NCBI RefSeq assembly: GCF_030408575.1
Contig: NZ_CP047047.1
Location: 1,599,991 to 1,663,990 of the forward strand
DNA length: 64,000 bases
Reading direction: 5' to 3'
Source: Corynebacterium auris
GTDB taxonomy: Bacteria > Actinomycetota > Actinomycetes > Mycobacteriales > Mycobacteriaceae
Below the pieces are notes generated by a model. That model was not told where the DNA came from. It saw only the letters and a program-made list of their open reading frames with translations, and did no database searches. This document shows, piece after piece, positions 8,564-17,649 of this stretch (positions are counted from its first letter, which is position 1; every line of letters starts with the position of its first letter). Position numbers and translations under genes: made by a program.

Positions 8564-9658
8564 TTAGACGTTGGCGTTCGGGTCGGTGTAGTTCTCGCCG
8601 TCGCGGGTACCCGTGCGGTCGGAGTTGAACGGGCGGGTAGAGGTCGCGTACGGCTCCTGGCCGATGGACTGCAGGGCCTCGGCGTTAGTGGCCTCCGGGT
8701 TGTTGATGCGGAACTCGATGTAGTCGCGGAAGTCGTCCTGGGAGACCGCCCGGACCTCGAAGTTCATCATCGCGTGGTAGGTGCCGCACATCTCGGCGCA
8801 GCGCCCGACGAAAGCTCCCTCCCTGTCGATCTTCTCGATCTGGAAGGCGCGCTCCTGCTGGTTGTTTTCCGGGTGGGCGTAGGCGTCGCGCTTGAACAGG
8901 AACTCCGGCACCCAGAAGGCGTGGCTGACGTCGCTCGAGGCAAGTCGGAACTCGATCGGCGTATCGGTCGGCAGGACCAGTACCGGGATCTCGTCGGTCG
9001 AGCCGAGGGTCTCGATCTCGTTGAAGTTCAGGTAGGAGAGGTCACCGGCAGAGGCTCCGTGGATCGGGTTCGCGTTCTTCACGCCCTCCGGGTCGTACTT
9101 GGTCTCCTCCGCCAGAGCCTGGCGCTCGGAGTCGGTACCAACGTAGGGCTGGCCATTCGGCGCCAGGTTGGGGCCCACCTCGGCGTAGCCGAACTTCCAG
9201 TTCCACTGGAAGGCGGTGACATCGACAGTCACCTCCGGGTCCTTGTCGCGGGCTGTGACCGCGGTCTGCGCCTGCACAGTGAAGAAAAAGAGGACGAAGA
9301 CGATAACGATCGGGATGATGGTGAGCACCAACTCGAGCGGCACGTTGTACTGCAGCTGCTTCGGGAATTCGTCGTTGGTCTTCTTCGCCTGCGCCTTGGC
9401 GTTCCACTTGAAGATGGCAACCAGGAACAGCACCCACATGATGATGCCGACGATCCAGGCAACCAGCCAGACCCACACCCAGAAGTTGTACACCTGGGTA
9501 CCTTCCGGGGTCACCGGGTTAGGCCAGCCCATGTCCAGCACGCGCGCCAGGGCGTCCGGCGGGGCGACCTCACAGCCCGAGAGGGTAAGGCCCCCGAGCA
9601 ACAGTGCGCCCGCGGCGCCGGCCTTTTTGGCAAAGCTGCGGTTGTTCACCTTGTCCAC
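8564..9658 (-). CDS. ctaC: Cytochrome aa3 oxidase subunit II (CuA)
   Basis: Subunit II of the aa3 oxidase (364 aa), a lipoprotein that receives electrons from QcrC through its CuA centre. The N-terminus shows a lipobox (TLSGC), followed by two membrane helices and a periplasmic cupredoxin domain. The CuA ligands are in CAEMCGTYHAMM, with an upstream His in SSDVSHAFWVPE. An insertion near residues 160-200 before the CuA motif is typical of actinobacterial CtaC. The start is placed at GTG 9658, nine bases after AGGAAGG; GTG 9682 is an alternative and GTG 9649 is also possible. ctaF follows in the same operon. Confidence 0.95.
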   Translation of the reverse strand: MDKVNNRSFAKKAGAAGALLLGGLTLSGCEVAPPDALARVLDMGWPNPVTPEGTQVYNFWVWVWLVAWIVGIIMWVLFLVAIFKWNAKAQAKKTNDEFPKQLQYNVPLELVLTIIPIVIVFVLFFFTVQAQTAVTARDKDPEVTVDVTAFQWNWKFGYAEVGPNLAPNGQPYVGTDSERQALAEETKYDPEGVKNANPIHGASAGDLSYLNFNEIETLGSTDEIPVLVLPTDTPIEFRLASSDVSHAFWVPEFLFKRDAYAHPENNQQERAFQIEKIDREGAFVGRCAEMCGTYHAMMNFEVRAVSQDDFRDYIEFRINNPEATNAEALQSIGQEPYATSTRPFNSDRTGTRDGENYTDPNANV

Positions 9659-10046
9659 GTGTGTCTGCCTTCCTGTCCACACCTAAAAACCATCGAATGC
9701 CCATACTCGTGGCAGGAACATTCCTCCTCCGTCAGAATAGTTCATTCAACCCGCCACGTCGGAATTCCTCTCCGCCTCCATTGACGCGCGAGAAACGCGC
9801 GGGGGCGTATCGACGCCCCCGGGGCGTTCAGCGGGGACTTCCCTGCGGTTTATGCCGGTGCCGCAAGCGCAACGTAAGGCACATCACATAGCGGCTACCC
9901 TCTGGTCATTCTAAAGTTGGCCCCCTTTCGGGGACCGGCTAAAGGTGGAAAGGAAACGCCGGTGTCCGGTTCGCGGGCAGCGTGTTGAGAACCCTATTGT
10001 TTAAGGAATCACCCGCGCCCTTTATAAGAGGAGAGGTTTTTCAACA
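9659..10046. other. Divergent ctaC/ltsA intergenic region
   Basis: A 388-bp region without a supported gene that must hold the leftward ctaC and rightward ltsA promoters. It contains a strong GC hairpin (GGGGGCGT 9801-9808 with ACGCCCCC 9813-9820) lacking a T run, a second small hairpin (CCCCC/GGGG near 9922-9935), and an imperfect GlxR-like site CGTAAGGCACATCACA at 9873-9888, which matches 8 of 10 arm positions. A clear SD (AGGAGAGG) precedes ltsA. Confidence 0.45.
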
Positions 10047-11969
10047 ATGTGCGGTCTTCTCGCGATGCTCGCCGCGTCCGGTGACGGCTCCGACTACGTC
10101 GCTGCCGTCGAAAAGGCGCTGCCCTGCATGTACCACCGCGGCCCAGATGCCGCCGGAACCTGGAACGACAACGACGCCGTCTTTGGGTTTAACCGGCTGG
10201 CGATCATCGACATCGAGCACTCCCACCAACCCCTGCGCTGGGGTCCGGAGGATAACCCGCAGCGCTACGCGCTGACCTTCAACGGAGAGATTTACAACTA
10301 CGTCGAGCTACGCGAAGAGCTTGCCGGCGCCGGCTACACCTTCACCACCAGCGGGGACGGCGAACCGATCCTCGTCGGCTACCACCACTGGGGCGCCGAC
10401 GTGGTCAACCACCTGCGCGGCATGTTCGGCTTCGTCATCTGGGACACCGAGACGCGGACCATGTTTGCCGCGCGCGACCCCTTCGGCATCAAACCCCTCT
10501 ACTACGCCACCACGACGGCAGGCACCGTGTTTGCCTCCGAGAAGAAGTCCATCCTGGAGATGGCGCCCCACATCGGTCTCGGGCTGGACCTTGACCACCG
10601 CGCGATCGAGCACTACGTCGACCTGCAGTACGTCCCCGAGCCGGAGAGCCTGCACGCTGAGATCCGCCGCGTCGAGTCCGGCTCCACGGTCACGCTCTCC
10701 CCCGGCGGGGAGGTCACCTCCGAGCGCTACTTCACCCCGCACTTCCGCACCGCCGCGGTCCCCGCGGACCGGGAGGAGGAGCTCTACGCGAAGATTGCCG
10801 GGGCGCTCGAGGATTCCGTCGAAAAGCACATGCGCGCGGACGTCACCGTGGGCTCCTTCCTTTCGGGCGGGATTGATTCCACGGCCATCGCTGCGCTCGC
10901 CAAGCGCCACAACCCCAATCTCTTGACCTTCACCACCGGCTTCGAGCGGGAGGGGTATTCGGAGGTCGACGTGGCCGCCGAGTCGGCGGAGGCGATCGGG
11001 GTCGAGCACATCGTGAAGATCGTCTCCCCGGAGGAGTACGCCGAGGCAATCCCGAAGATCATGTGGTACCTCGACGACCCCGTAGCCGACCCCTCGCTCG
11101 TGCCGCTGTACTTCGTCGCCCAGGAAGCGCGCAAGCACGTCAAGGTCGTGCTCTCCGGCGAGGGGGCCGACGAGCTGTTCGGCGGCTACACCATTTATAA
11201 GGAGCCGCTCTCGCTCGCTCCCTTCGAGAAACTGCCCGCCCCGCTGGCCAAGGGGCTCAACAGGCTCAGCCGCGTCCTGCCCGAGGGAATGAAGGGCAAG
11301 AGCCTGCTCGGGCGCGGCACCACCCCGATGGAGGAGCGCTACTACGGCAACGCCCGCTCGTTCAACTTCGAGCAGCTCCAGCGCGTCCTGCCGTGGGCGA
11401 AGCGAGAATGGGACCACCGCGAGGTCACCGCGCCGATCTACGCCGCCTCGACCCACATGGACCCGGTGGCCCGAATGCAGAACCTGGACCTGTTCACCTG
11501 GATGCGCGGCGACATCCTGGTCAAGGCGGACAAGATGAACATGGCGAACTCCCTCGAGCTGCGCGTGCCTTTCCTGGACAAGGAGGTCTTCGAGGTCGCG
11601 CAGACCATCCCGACGGAGCTCAAGATCGCCCACGGCACCACCAAGTACGCCCTGCGCAAGGCCATGGAGAAGATCGTCCCAGCCCACGTGTTGAACCGGA
11701 AGAAGCTCGGCTTCCCCGTCCCGATGCGCCACTGGCTCGCCGGCGACGAGCTCCACGGGTGGGCCCGGGACACGATCAACGAGTCCGAGACGGGCGACAT
11801 CTTCAACAAGAAAGAGGTGCTGAAGATGCTCCAGGAGCACCGCGAGGGCTCCAGCGATCACTCACGGCGTCTGTGGACGGTGCTCGCGTTTATGGTGTGG
11901 CACGGCATCTTCGTGGAAGAGCGCATCGACCCCCGCATCGAGCGCCGGGACTACCCGGTCAAGCTCTAG
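10047..11969 (+). CDS. ltsA: Glutamine-dependent amidotransferase / asparagine synthetase LtsA
   Basis: AsnB-type amidotransferase of 640 aa, matching LtsA of C. glutamicum in length and place. The N-terminal glutaminase domain has the Ntn nucleophile Cys2 (MCGLLAML), and the C-terminal domain has the ATP-pyrophosphatase loop SFLSGGIDSTAIAAL and the GEGADELFGGY motif. In C. glutamicum LtsA amidates diaminopimelate in peptidoglycan, and its loss gives lysozyme and temperature sensitivity, so a cell-wall role is more likely here than asparagine supply. ATG 10047 follows AGGAGAGG by about 8 bases. A long hairpin follows the stop. Confidence 0.95.
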   Translation: MCGLLAMLAASGDGSDYVAAVEKALPCMYHRGPDAAGTWNDNDAVFGFNRLAIIDIEHSHQPLRWGPEDNPQRYALTFNGEIYNYVELREELAGAGYTFTTSGDGEPILVGYHHWGADVVNHLRGMFGFVIWDTETRTMFAARDPFGIKPLYYATTTAGTVFASEKKSILEMAPHIGLGLDLDHRAIEHYVDLQYVPEPESLHAEIRRVESGSTVTLSPGGEVTSERYFTPHFRTAAVPADREEELYAKIAGALEDSVEKHMRADVTVGSFLSGGIDSTAIAALAKRHNPNLLTFTTGFEREGYSEVDVAAESAEAIGVEHIVKIVSPEEYAEAIPKIMWYLDDPVADPSLVPLYFVAQEARKHVKVVLSGEGADELFGGYTIYKEPLSLAPFEKLPAPLAKGLNRLSRVLPEGMKGKSLLGRGTTPMEERYYGNARSFNFEQLQRVLPWAKREWDHREVTAPIYAASTHMDPVARMQNLDLFTWMRGDILVKADKMNMANSLELRVPFLDKEVFEVAQTIPTELKIAHGTTKYALRKAMEKIVPAHVLNRKKLGFPVPMRHWLAGDELHGWARDTINESETGDIFNKKEVLKMLQEHREGSSDHSRRLWTVLAFMVWHGIFVEERIDPRIERRDYPVKL

Positions 11970-11989
11970 CCGGGGCACCCACACATGCG

Positions 11990-12026
11990 ACACCCCCGCT
12001 GCGCCTCCGTGGCGCGGCGGGGGTGT
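11990..12026. terminator. Bidirectional terminator-like hairpin between ltsA and the HesB gene
   Basis: ACACCCCCGC...GCGCC pairs with GGCGC...GCGGGGGTGT around a TCCGT loop. It lies between converging genes. The T tract is poor on both sides, so termination is likely but not certain. Confidence 0.65.
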
Positions 12027-12051
12027 TCTCGTCAGGACGCGGCAGCGGACC

Positions 12052-12396
12052 TTAGTTGAACGAGTCGCCGCAGGCGCAGGAGCCACCCGCGTTCGGGTTG
12101 TCGATGGTGAAGCCCTGCTGCTGGATTGTGTCCGCGAAGTCGATCGTCGCGCCCATGAGGTAGGGCACGCTCATCTTGTCCACAACAAGGCGCACCCCGC
12201 CGAACTCGTCGACCTTGTCTCCGTCGAGCTCGCGGTCGTCGAAGTAGAGCTGGTAGCGCAGACCGGCGCAGCCACCGGGCTGCACTGCGATACGCAGCGA
12301 GAGATCGGTCGCGCCCTCCTGGTCCAGCAGGGCCTTCGCCTTTGCGGCGGCGGCGTCAGTGAGCGTCACGCCAGTTGCGGAAGTCGGTGCAGTCAT
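12052..12396 (-). CDS. A-type iron-sulfur carrier (HesB/IscA/ErpA family)
   Basis: Small Fe-S cluster carrier (114 aa) that delivers clusters to apoproteins. The three conserved cysteines of the family are present: one in GGCAGLRYQLYF and two in the C-terminal GGSCACGDSFN. ATG 12396 is preceded by AAGGAG. Its place next to ltsA is the usual one in corynebacteria. Nearby lipoyl synthase LipA and the Rieske protein are cluster-dependent, but no specific client can be inferred. Confidence 0.93.
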   Translation of the reverse strand: MTAPTSATGVTLTDAAAAKAKALLDQEGATDLSLRIAVQPGGCAGLRYQLYFDDRELDGDKVDEFGGVRLVVDKMSVPYLMGATIDFADTIQQQGFTIDNPNAGGSCACGDSFN

Positions 12397-12596
12397 AAAA
12401 ACTCCTTGCCTACGAATGGGGCCGCTGGGAACCAGGGCCAACGTATCAGCGGCGATATGGCCGTGTGCTTTTCCGTATACGTAAAGACTACTCCTCCCGC
12501 GGGAGGAGGTCGACGGCCCGCCGCGCTGTAGGGTGCAACGTTCCCGCCCGCACCCGTATTCCCGCCGCGCACGGGGCAGCTTGTAGCCTTGGGGGC

Positions 12597-13289
12597 GTGA
12601 AACTTCCGTGGAAGAAAACTGATGCGTCCACAGGCCCTGCCGAGGCGGCGCCCGTCGAGCAACCGGTTGAGGAACCCGCCCCGGTGCTTCCGAAGGGCTA
12701 CACCCCACCGAAGGGCCGCCCCACCCCCACGCGGCAGGAGCAAGAGATCAAGCGCGGTGTGCGCCGCGACCCCGACGCGCTCACCCCCGCCCAGCGGCGC
12801 CAGCGCGAGAAGGAACTGAAACAGAGCCTGCCCAAGGAGGAGTGGAAGGCCTACAAGCGCAAGCGCCGCGAGGAGGCTCGAGCGGCCAACAGGCAGGTGC
12901 AATCGCGTATCGACGCCGGAGACGAGCGCTACCTTTTGGAGCGCGATAAGGGCGAGGTCCGCCGCTTTACGCGCGACTGGGTGGACGCCCGCCGCTTTGC
13001 CAACAACTACGTCATGCCAGCCACCCTGGTCATGCTGCTCATCCTGCTTCTGTCCACCGTCTTCCCCCGCGCCTCCGCCGTACTTTCTTTGGTGACCATG
13101 TTCTTCATCATCGCCATCTTCGCCGAAGGCATCACTATCGGCGTGCGGGCGAACCGGGCGGCGCGTGAGCGCTTCCCCAATACGACGGAGACCGGCTTCG
13201 GCTTGGGGCTCTACGCCTTTTCCCGGGCTACCCAGCCGCGCAACTGGCGCTCCCCCAAGCCGCGCGTTGCCATCGGGGACGCCATCTAA
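12597..13289 (+). CDS. DUF3043 membrane protein
   Basis: Conserved actinobacterial membrane protein of unknown function (230 aa). The first ~120 residues are hydrophilic and charged (Pro/Glu-rich, then Lys/Arg-rich with QRRQREKELKQSLPKEEWKA). Two hydrophobic segments follow (YVMPATLVMLLILLLSTVF and LSLVTMFFIIAIFAEGITIG), then a basic tail. The start is GTG 12597 (VKLPWKKT), which fits the family N-terminus; the open frame extends further upstream without a better start. The gene is divergent from the A-type carrier and precedes cobT. Confidence 0.85.
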   Translation: MKLPWKKTDASTGPAEAAPVEQPVEEPAPVLPKGYTPPKGRPTPTRQEQEIKRGVRRDPDALTPAQRRQREKELKQSLPKEEWKAYKRKRREEARAANRQVQSRIDAGDERYLLERDKGEVRRFTRDWVDARRFANNYVMPATLVMLLILLLSTVFPRASAVLSLVTMFFIIAIFAEGITIGVRANRAARERFPNTTETGFGLGLYAFSRATQPRNWRSPKPRVAIGDAI

Positions 13290-13343
13290 GGCGGCGCCCC
13301 AGGCAGCACCGAACTATTACCGTCACGTGGAAAGGGCCAATCG

Positions 13344-14327
13344 GTGACCGAGTTCTTCTCCCCCGTTGATTCCCCCAACGGCGCCGTTTCGGCGCGCGTC
13401 ACCGCCCTGCTGCGTACCACGGTGCGCGGCAGGGCGCTCGGTCGGCTCGGAGAGCTCGGCGCGTGGGTCGCCGCCTGCCAAGGCTCCGACGCGCCGTCCC
13501 CCTTCCGCCGCCCCCACGCCCTCATCGTGGCGGCCAATCACGGCATCGCCGCCCGCGGGGTCTCCGCACACTCGCCGGAATCAGTCGCCGCCCAGGCTGA
13601 GGAAATTTCTTCCGGGGCAGGCCCCGCGAACGTCGCGGCGCGCGCCGCGAACTGCTCCATCACGCTTGTCGACGACTGGCTCGCCCGCCCGTGCGGATCC
13701 ATCGACGTCGAAGACGCCATGACGCCGGAGGCCTTCGCCGCCGCGCTGGCGCGCGGCCGGGATCTCGCCGACAACGCCGTCGATTCCGGCGCTGACCTCA
13801 TCCTCCCCGGCGAGATCGGCGTGGGCAGCACAACGGTCTCGGCGGCCCTGTACGGTGTGTTCACCCGAACGGAGCCGGTGCTCGCCGTCGGCCGCGGCAG
13901 CGGCATCAACGACGAAGTGTGGAAGGTCAAAACCGCCGCGGTGCGCGACGCCATGTTCCGCGTCCGCCGGTTCCGCCACGACGTCGCGGGCGTGCTCACG
14001 GCGATCTCCTCCCCCGACTTCGTGGGCTTGGTGGGGCTCATCGCCCAGTCGGCGGTGCGCCGCACCCCGCTGCTTCTCGACGGCCCCTACGTCACCATGG
14101 CGGCCTACGTCGCCGAGCGCCTCGCCCCCGGCACCCGGGAGTGGCTGGTAGCGGCGCAGCTCAGCGGCGAACCGAGCCACCGCGCCTGCCATAAGGCCCT
14201 CGGGCTCAACCCAATCCTCTCCCTCGACGTGGCCACCGGGCAGGCGGCCGGGGCGCTTCTCGCACTGCCCGTCGTCAACGCCGCCGCCGAGATGGTCGGC
14301 GAAGAGGTCGCCACGCTGGGCGCCTAA
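13344..14327 (+). CDS. cobT: CobT-like phosphoribosyltransferase, catalytic Glu apparently Gln
   Basis: Member of the nicotinate-nucleotide:dimethylbenzimidazole phosphoribosyltransferase family (327 aa, GTG start), which activates the lower ligand of cobalamin. Family signatures seen are AANHGIAARGVSAHSPE, GEIGVGSTTVSAAL, VGRGSGINDE, LLLDGPYVTMAAY and the C-terminal ALGLNPILSLD. The following segment, normally GEG(S/T)G with the catalytic Glu, reads TGQAAGALLALP, placing Gln where the catalytic Glu of Salmonella CobT lies. No cobU or cobS is adjacent. It could be an active variant, an inactive paralogue or a repurposed enzyme. The stop faces ilvE across 15 bp with no terminator seen. Confidence 0.82.
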   Translation: MTEFFSPVDSPNGAVSARVTALLRTTVRGRALGRLGELGAWVAACQGSDAPSPFRRPHALIVAANHGIAARGVSAHSPESVAAQAEEISSGAGPANVAARAANCSITLVDDWLARPCGSIDVEDAMTPEAFAAALARGRDLADNAVDSGADLILPGEIGVGSTTVSAALYGVFTRTEPVLAVGRGSGINDEVWKVKTAAVRDAMFRVRRFRHDVAGVLTAISSPDFVGLVGLIAQSAVRRTPLLLDGPYVTMAAYVAERLAPGTREWLVAAQLSGEPSHRACHKALGLNPILSLDVATGQAAGALLALPVVNAAAEMVGEEVATLGA

Positions 14328-14342
14328 GGGGTTGGCCGGGCC

Positions 14343-15449
14343 TTAGGCCTCCACGAGCGTTGTGTTCCACCCGTGGGTGTCCTCGGCCTCGCCCTGCTGG
14401 ATCGCGCGCAGGCGCTCGCGAAGCTGCATGGTCACCTCACCGGGCTCGTTGTTGTTCACGGTGAACTCCCCGTCCCTGCTCAGCACGCGGCCGACGGGCG
14501 TCACCACGGCCGCCGTCCCGCAGGCAAGCGTTTCCGTGATCTCGCCGGAGGCGACGCCCTCGCGCCACTCGCTGACGGTGATGGGGCGCTCGTGAGCTTC
14601 GTAGCCCAAGTCGCGTGCGACCTGCAGAAGCGAGTCGCGGGTGATCCCCGGCAGCAGGGAGCCGGAGAGCGAAGGGGTGATCACGGTGGCGTCCGAGCCG
14701 CTGCCCTGGATGAACATGAGGTTCATCCCGCCCATCTCCTCGATGTACGTGCGCTCGATGGCGTCGAGCCAGACCACTTGGTCGCAGCCCTTCTCCTGCG
14801 CCTGCGCCTGAGCAAGAAGGGAAGCTGCGTAGTTGCCGGCGAACTTCGCGGCACCGGTGCCGCCAGGTGCGGCGCGGACATAGTCCTCGGAGATCCACAC
14901 ACTGACCGGGCTGACCCCGCCCGAGAAGTAGGCCCCGGCGGGGGACGCGATGACGTAGTAGGTGTACGTGCTAGACGGCTTGACGCCGAGGGTCTTTTCC
15001 GTGCCGATCATGAAGGGCCGCAGGTACAGCGAGGCCTCTCCCCCGGCGGCGGGGACCCAGTCGCGCTCCACGTCCACCAGCTGGCGCAGCGACTCGACGA
15101 AGAGTTCCTCCGGCAGCTCGGGCATGGCCAGGCGCTGCGCGGAGTCGCGCATGCGCCGCGCGTTGCTTTCGGGGCGGAAGGTCGAAATGGAACCGTCGGC
15201 GTGGCGGTATGCCTTCAGCCCCTCGAAGATGGCCTGCCCGTAGTGCAAGACGTTGGTGGCGGGGTCGAGCGTAATGGGCTGGTAGGGCCTCACCTGCGCG
15301 TTGTGCCACCCATTTTCTGCATCCCAGTCGATCGAGACCATGTGGTCGGTGAACTCCTGGCCGAAGGCCGGGTTGGCTAGGATCTCCTCGCGCTGCTCGG
15401 GAGTGCGCGGGGTGGAGGTTCGGGTCAAAGAAAACTGTGGCGAGGTCAT
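14343..15449 (-). CDS. ilvE: Branched-chain amino acid aminotransferase
   Basis: PLP-dependent class IV aminotransferase (368 aa) catalysing the last step of valine, leucine and isoleucine synthesis and the first step of their breakdown. The PLP lysine is in [15 protein letters not shown], with other family sequences [33 protein letters not shown] and [15 protein letters not shown] 15449 begins [17 protein letters not shown] lies 13 bases upstream, a rather long spacing. The gene is divergent from pepA, as in C. glutamicum. Confidence 0.95.
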   Translation of the reverse strand: MTSPQFSLTRTSTPRTPEQREEILANPAFGQEFTDHMVSIDWDAENGWHNAQVRPYQPITLDPATNVLHYGQAIFEGLKAYRHADGSISTFRPESNARRMRDSAQRLAMPELPEELFVESLRQLVDVERDWVPAAGGEASLYLRPFMIGTEKTLGVKPSSTYTYYVIASPAGAYFSGGVSPVSVWISEDYVRAAPGGTGAAKFAGNYAASLLAQAQAQEKGCDQVVWLDAIERTYIEEMGGMNLMFIQGSGSDATVITPSLSGSLLPGITRDSLLQVARDLGYEAHERPITVSEWREGVASGEITETLACGTAAVVTPVGRVLSRDGEFTVNNNEPGEVTMQLRERLRAIQQGEAEDTHGWNTTLVEA

Positions 15450-15567
15450 GGCGGTAACAATACTCCTCGCCCGGATCGTGGGATAAGGGTCCCAAACTTG
15501 AACGTGCCCGCGTGCGGCGGCGCAGGGTAGCGTGGGAGGAACTATGTGTCCCCTAACAAGGAAAGGC

Positions 15568-17052
15568 GTGAGTTCATCCGTGAGTGCCACCCCCTTCGAC
15601 CTGTCTTTGCCCGCCCGCGGTGAGACGGTCGACCTCCAGTTCGTCACCGCCGCGGCCTCCGACCCCGGGGCCGTGCTGATCCCGGTGTCCAAGGGCGATG
15701 ACGGCCTAGAGCTTCCCGTCACCGCGCTCGGATCCACCGGGCTGCTGGAGGCTTTCGAAACAGTCGGCGCAACTGGCGCACTCGGCGAGGTCACGCGCGT
15801 CGCCCACGAGGGGCGCCTCGCCATCGCCTTCGGTCTCGGCGACTCGGAGGACATCGAGGCGGACATTGTCCGTCGCGCGGCGGGTTCGCTTGCCCGCGGC
15901 CTCAAGGGCGTCGAGCGCGCCACCATCACCACAGAGTTCGGCCTCCGCCCCATCGTGGAGGGCCTGCTTTTGGGCGGTTACACCTTCACCGGGCAGAAGA
16001 CGCGTACCGAGGCGGAGGCGCAGCCGCCCCACATCGACGTCGTGGGCGAGGAATCCTCGCGCGCGGAGTTCGACCGGGCCGTCGTGGTCGCCGAGTCCAC
16101 GCTGCTGACCCGCGACCTGGTCAACACCCCGTCGAACGTGCTGTACCCGGAGAGCTACGCCGGAATCATTTCTGAGGTTGCGAACCAGAGCGGGCTCGAC
16201 GTCGAGGTCTTCGACGAGGGGCACCTCGCCGAGAAGGGCTTCGGCGGCCTCCTCGCGGTGGGCACGGGCTCTGCGCGCCCACCGCGCCTCGTGCACCTGT
16301 CGTGGCACCCGGCGCAGGCGGAGACCTCCGTGGCCTTGGTGGGCAAGGGCATCACCTTCGACACCGGCGGAATCTCGTTGAAGCCGGCCGCGAAGATGTG
16401 GGACATGATCTCTGATATGGGCGGCTCGGCGGCCATCGTGGGCGCGATCAGCGCCGCCGCGCGCCTCGAGGTTCCGCTGCGTATCGACGCCTGGCTTCCG
16501 CTCGCCGAGAACATGCCGTCTGGCACCGCCACACGTCCGGGCGACGTCATCACCCACTACGGTGGCATTACCTCGGAGGTTCTCAACACCGACGCGGAAG
16601 GGCGCCTCGTGCTTGCCGACGCCATCGCCCGCGCCAGCGAGGACGCCCCCGATTACCTCATCGACACCGCCACACTGACCGGTGCCCAAATGGTCGCCCT
16701 CGGCGCGCGCACCGCCGGCGTCATGGGGTCGGAGGGCTTCCGTGACCGCGTCGCCGAAATCGGCCGCGGCGTCGGCGAAGCAGGATGGGCGATGCCACTG
16801 CTGGAGGAGCACGAAGAACAGCTGAAATCGCCCGTCGCGGACATCCGCAACATCAGCGACTCCCGGGATGGCGGCATGCTCTTCGCAGGCCTCTACCTGT
16901 CCCGCTTCGTCGCGGAGGGAACGCAGTGGGCCCACATCGACGTCGCCGGCCCCGCCTGGAACTCCGGCTCCGCGTGGGGTTACACCCCGAAGCGGGCTAC
17001 CGGCGCCCCGGTGCGCACCATCGTGGAGACGCTGACGGAGCTGTCGCGCTAG
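15568..17052 (+). CDS. pepA: Leucyl aminopeptidase (M17)
   Basis: Cytosolic di-metal aminopeptidase (494 aa) that trims N-terminal residues from peptides. The C-terminal M17 domain carries metal and catalytic residues in [16 protein letters not shown] and in the signature [14 protein letters not shown]. The N-terminal macro-like domain is also present. I chose GTG 15568 because AAGGA lies five bases upstream; ATG 15544 would add 8 residues and GTG 15580 would be shorter. It is divergent from ilvE and convergent with the small gene after it. Confidence 0.93.
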   Translation: MSSSVSATPFDLSLPARGETVDLQFVTAAASDPGAVLIPVSKGDDGLELPVTALGSTGLLEAFETVGATGALGEVTRVAHEGRLAIAFGLGDSEDIEADIVRRAAGSLARGLKGVERATITTEFGLRPIVEGLLLGGYTFTGQKTRTEAEAQPPHIDVVGEESSRAEFDRAVVVAESTLLTRDLVNTPSNVLYPESYAGIISEVANQSGLDVEVFDEGHLAEKGFGGLLAVGTGSARPPRLVHLSWHPAQAETSVALVGKGITFDTGGISLKPAAKMWDMISDMGGSAAIVGAISAAARLEVPLRIDAWLPLAENMPSGTATRPGDVITHYGGITSEVLNTDAEGRLVLADAIARASEDAPDYLIDTATLTGAQMVALGARTAGVMGSEGFRDRVAEIGRGVGEAGWAMPLLEEHEEQLKSPVADIRNISDSRDGGMLFAGLYLSRFVAEGTQWAHIDVAGPAWNSGSAWGYTPKRATGAPVRTIVETLTELSR

Positions 17053-17066
17053 CTTAATCCGCTGAG

Positions 17067-17471
17067 TCAGCCGTAGGGGTTCTCGCCGCGCTCGAAACGG
17101 GCGCGGCGCTTCTTCTGCTCGGCCCGCCTGCGGAGGATACGGTCTCGCTCCATCCGCTTGCGCATTCTCTCGGGGTAACCGGTCTCCTCGACGTCGTAAA
17201 GCGAAATGCCCAGCAGCTTGGCCACGGCGTCGATTCCCTTGGGCCCGCCGATGCGGCGCCTCGTGAACTCGCCGTTTTCATCGACGAGGACTACCGACAT
17301 CTCGTTGACCACCGTTTCGGGCTCGACAAAGCCCTCGACGAACACCCTTCCCTCGACCCACTGCTTCAGGTAAGCGGCATCGTCGCTGCGGATCGTGTCC
17401 CCGGGGGCGCGCGGAGGTTTCAGCGAGGAGGAGTTCTTGCGGTTGCCGAAAAGGTTGAACACCTCGCTCAT
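17067..17471 (-). CDS. Conserved corynebacterial protein of unknown function
   Basis: I do not recognise a domain. The 134-aa product (MSEVFNLFGNRKNSSSL) has a central segment with alternating hydrophobic residues (VNEMSVVLVDENGEFTRRR) and ends in a very basic Arg/Lys tail (ERMRKRMERDRILRRRAEQ) with no signal peptide or membrane segment. It sits in the place of cg2420 in C. glutamicum, between pepA and the E2 gene. The start could also be ATG 17474. The basic tail suggests nucleic-acid or ribosome contact, but that is inference only. Confidence 0.7.
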   Translation of the reverse strand: MSEVFNLFGNRKNSSSLKPPRAPGDTIRSDDAAYLKQWVEGRVFVEGFVEPETVVNEMSVVLVDENGEFTRRRIGGPKGIDAVAKLLGISLYDVEETGYPERMRKRMERDRILRRRAEQKKRRARFERGENPYG

Positions 17472-17649
17472 CATACGGAACGCGCTTCCCCGGAGCCCCG
17501 ACAACCCGGTTGACTTCCTGCGGGTTCGCTTCCCGCGAGGTGTCTGCGCCCCGCCCTCAACACGACCCGGGGTTAGCGGGTACTCTAAGGCCTTGTAGCT
17601 TCCGCTTGGAAATGAACCCGTGAAAACAAACCGAGGAGACAAGAAAGAC

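Noticed and set aside
8117..9784. Rightward 555-codon open frame over ctaF and ctaC
   Set aside because: Antisense to real oxidase subunit genes, rich in Val/Asp/Gly/Arg without motifs; shadow frame.
9795..9825. GC-rich hairpin near 9801-9820 as a terminator
   Set aside because: It lies between two divergent genes with no gene ending there and has no T tract; more likely a promoter-region or leader structure.
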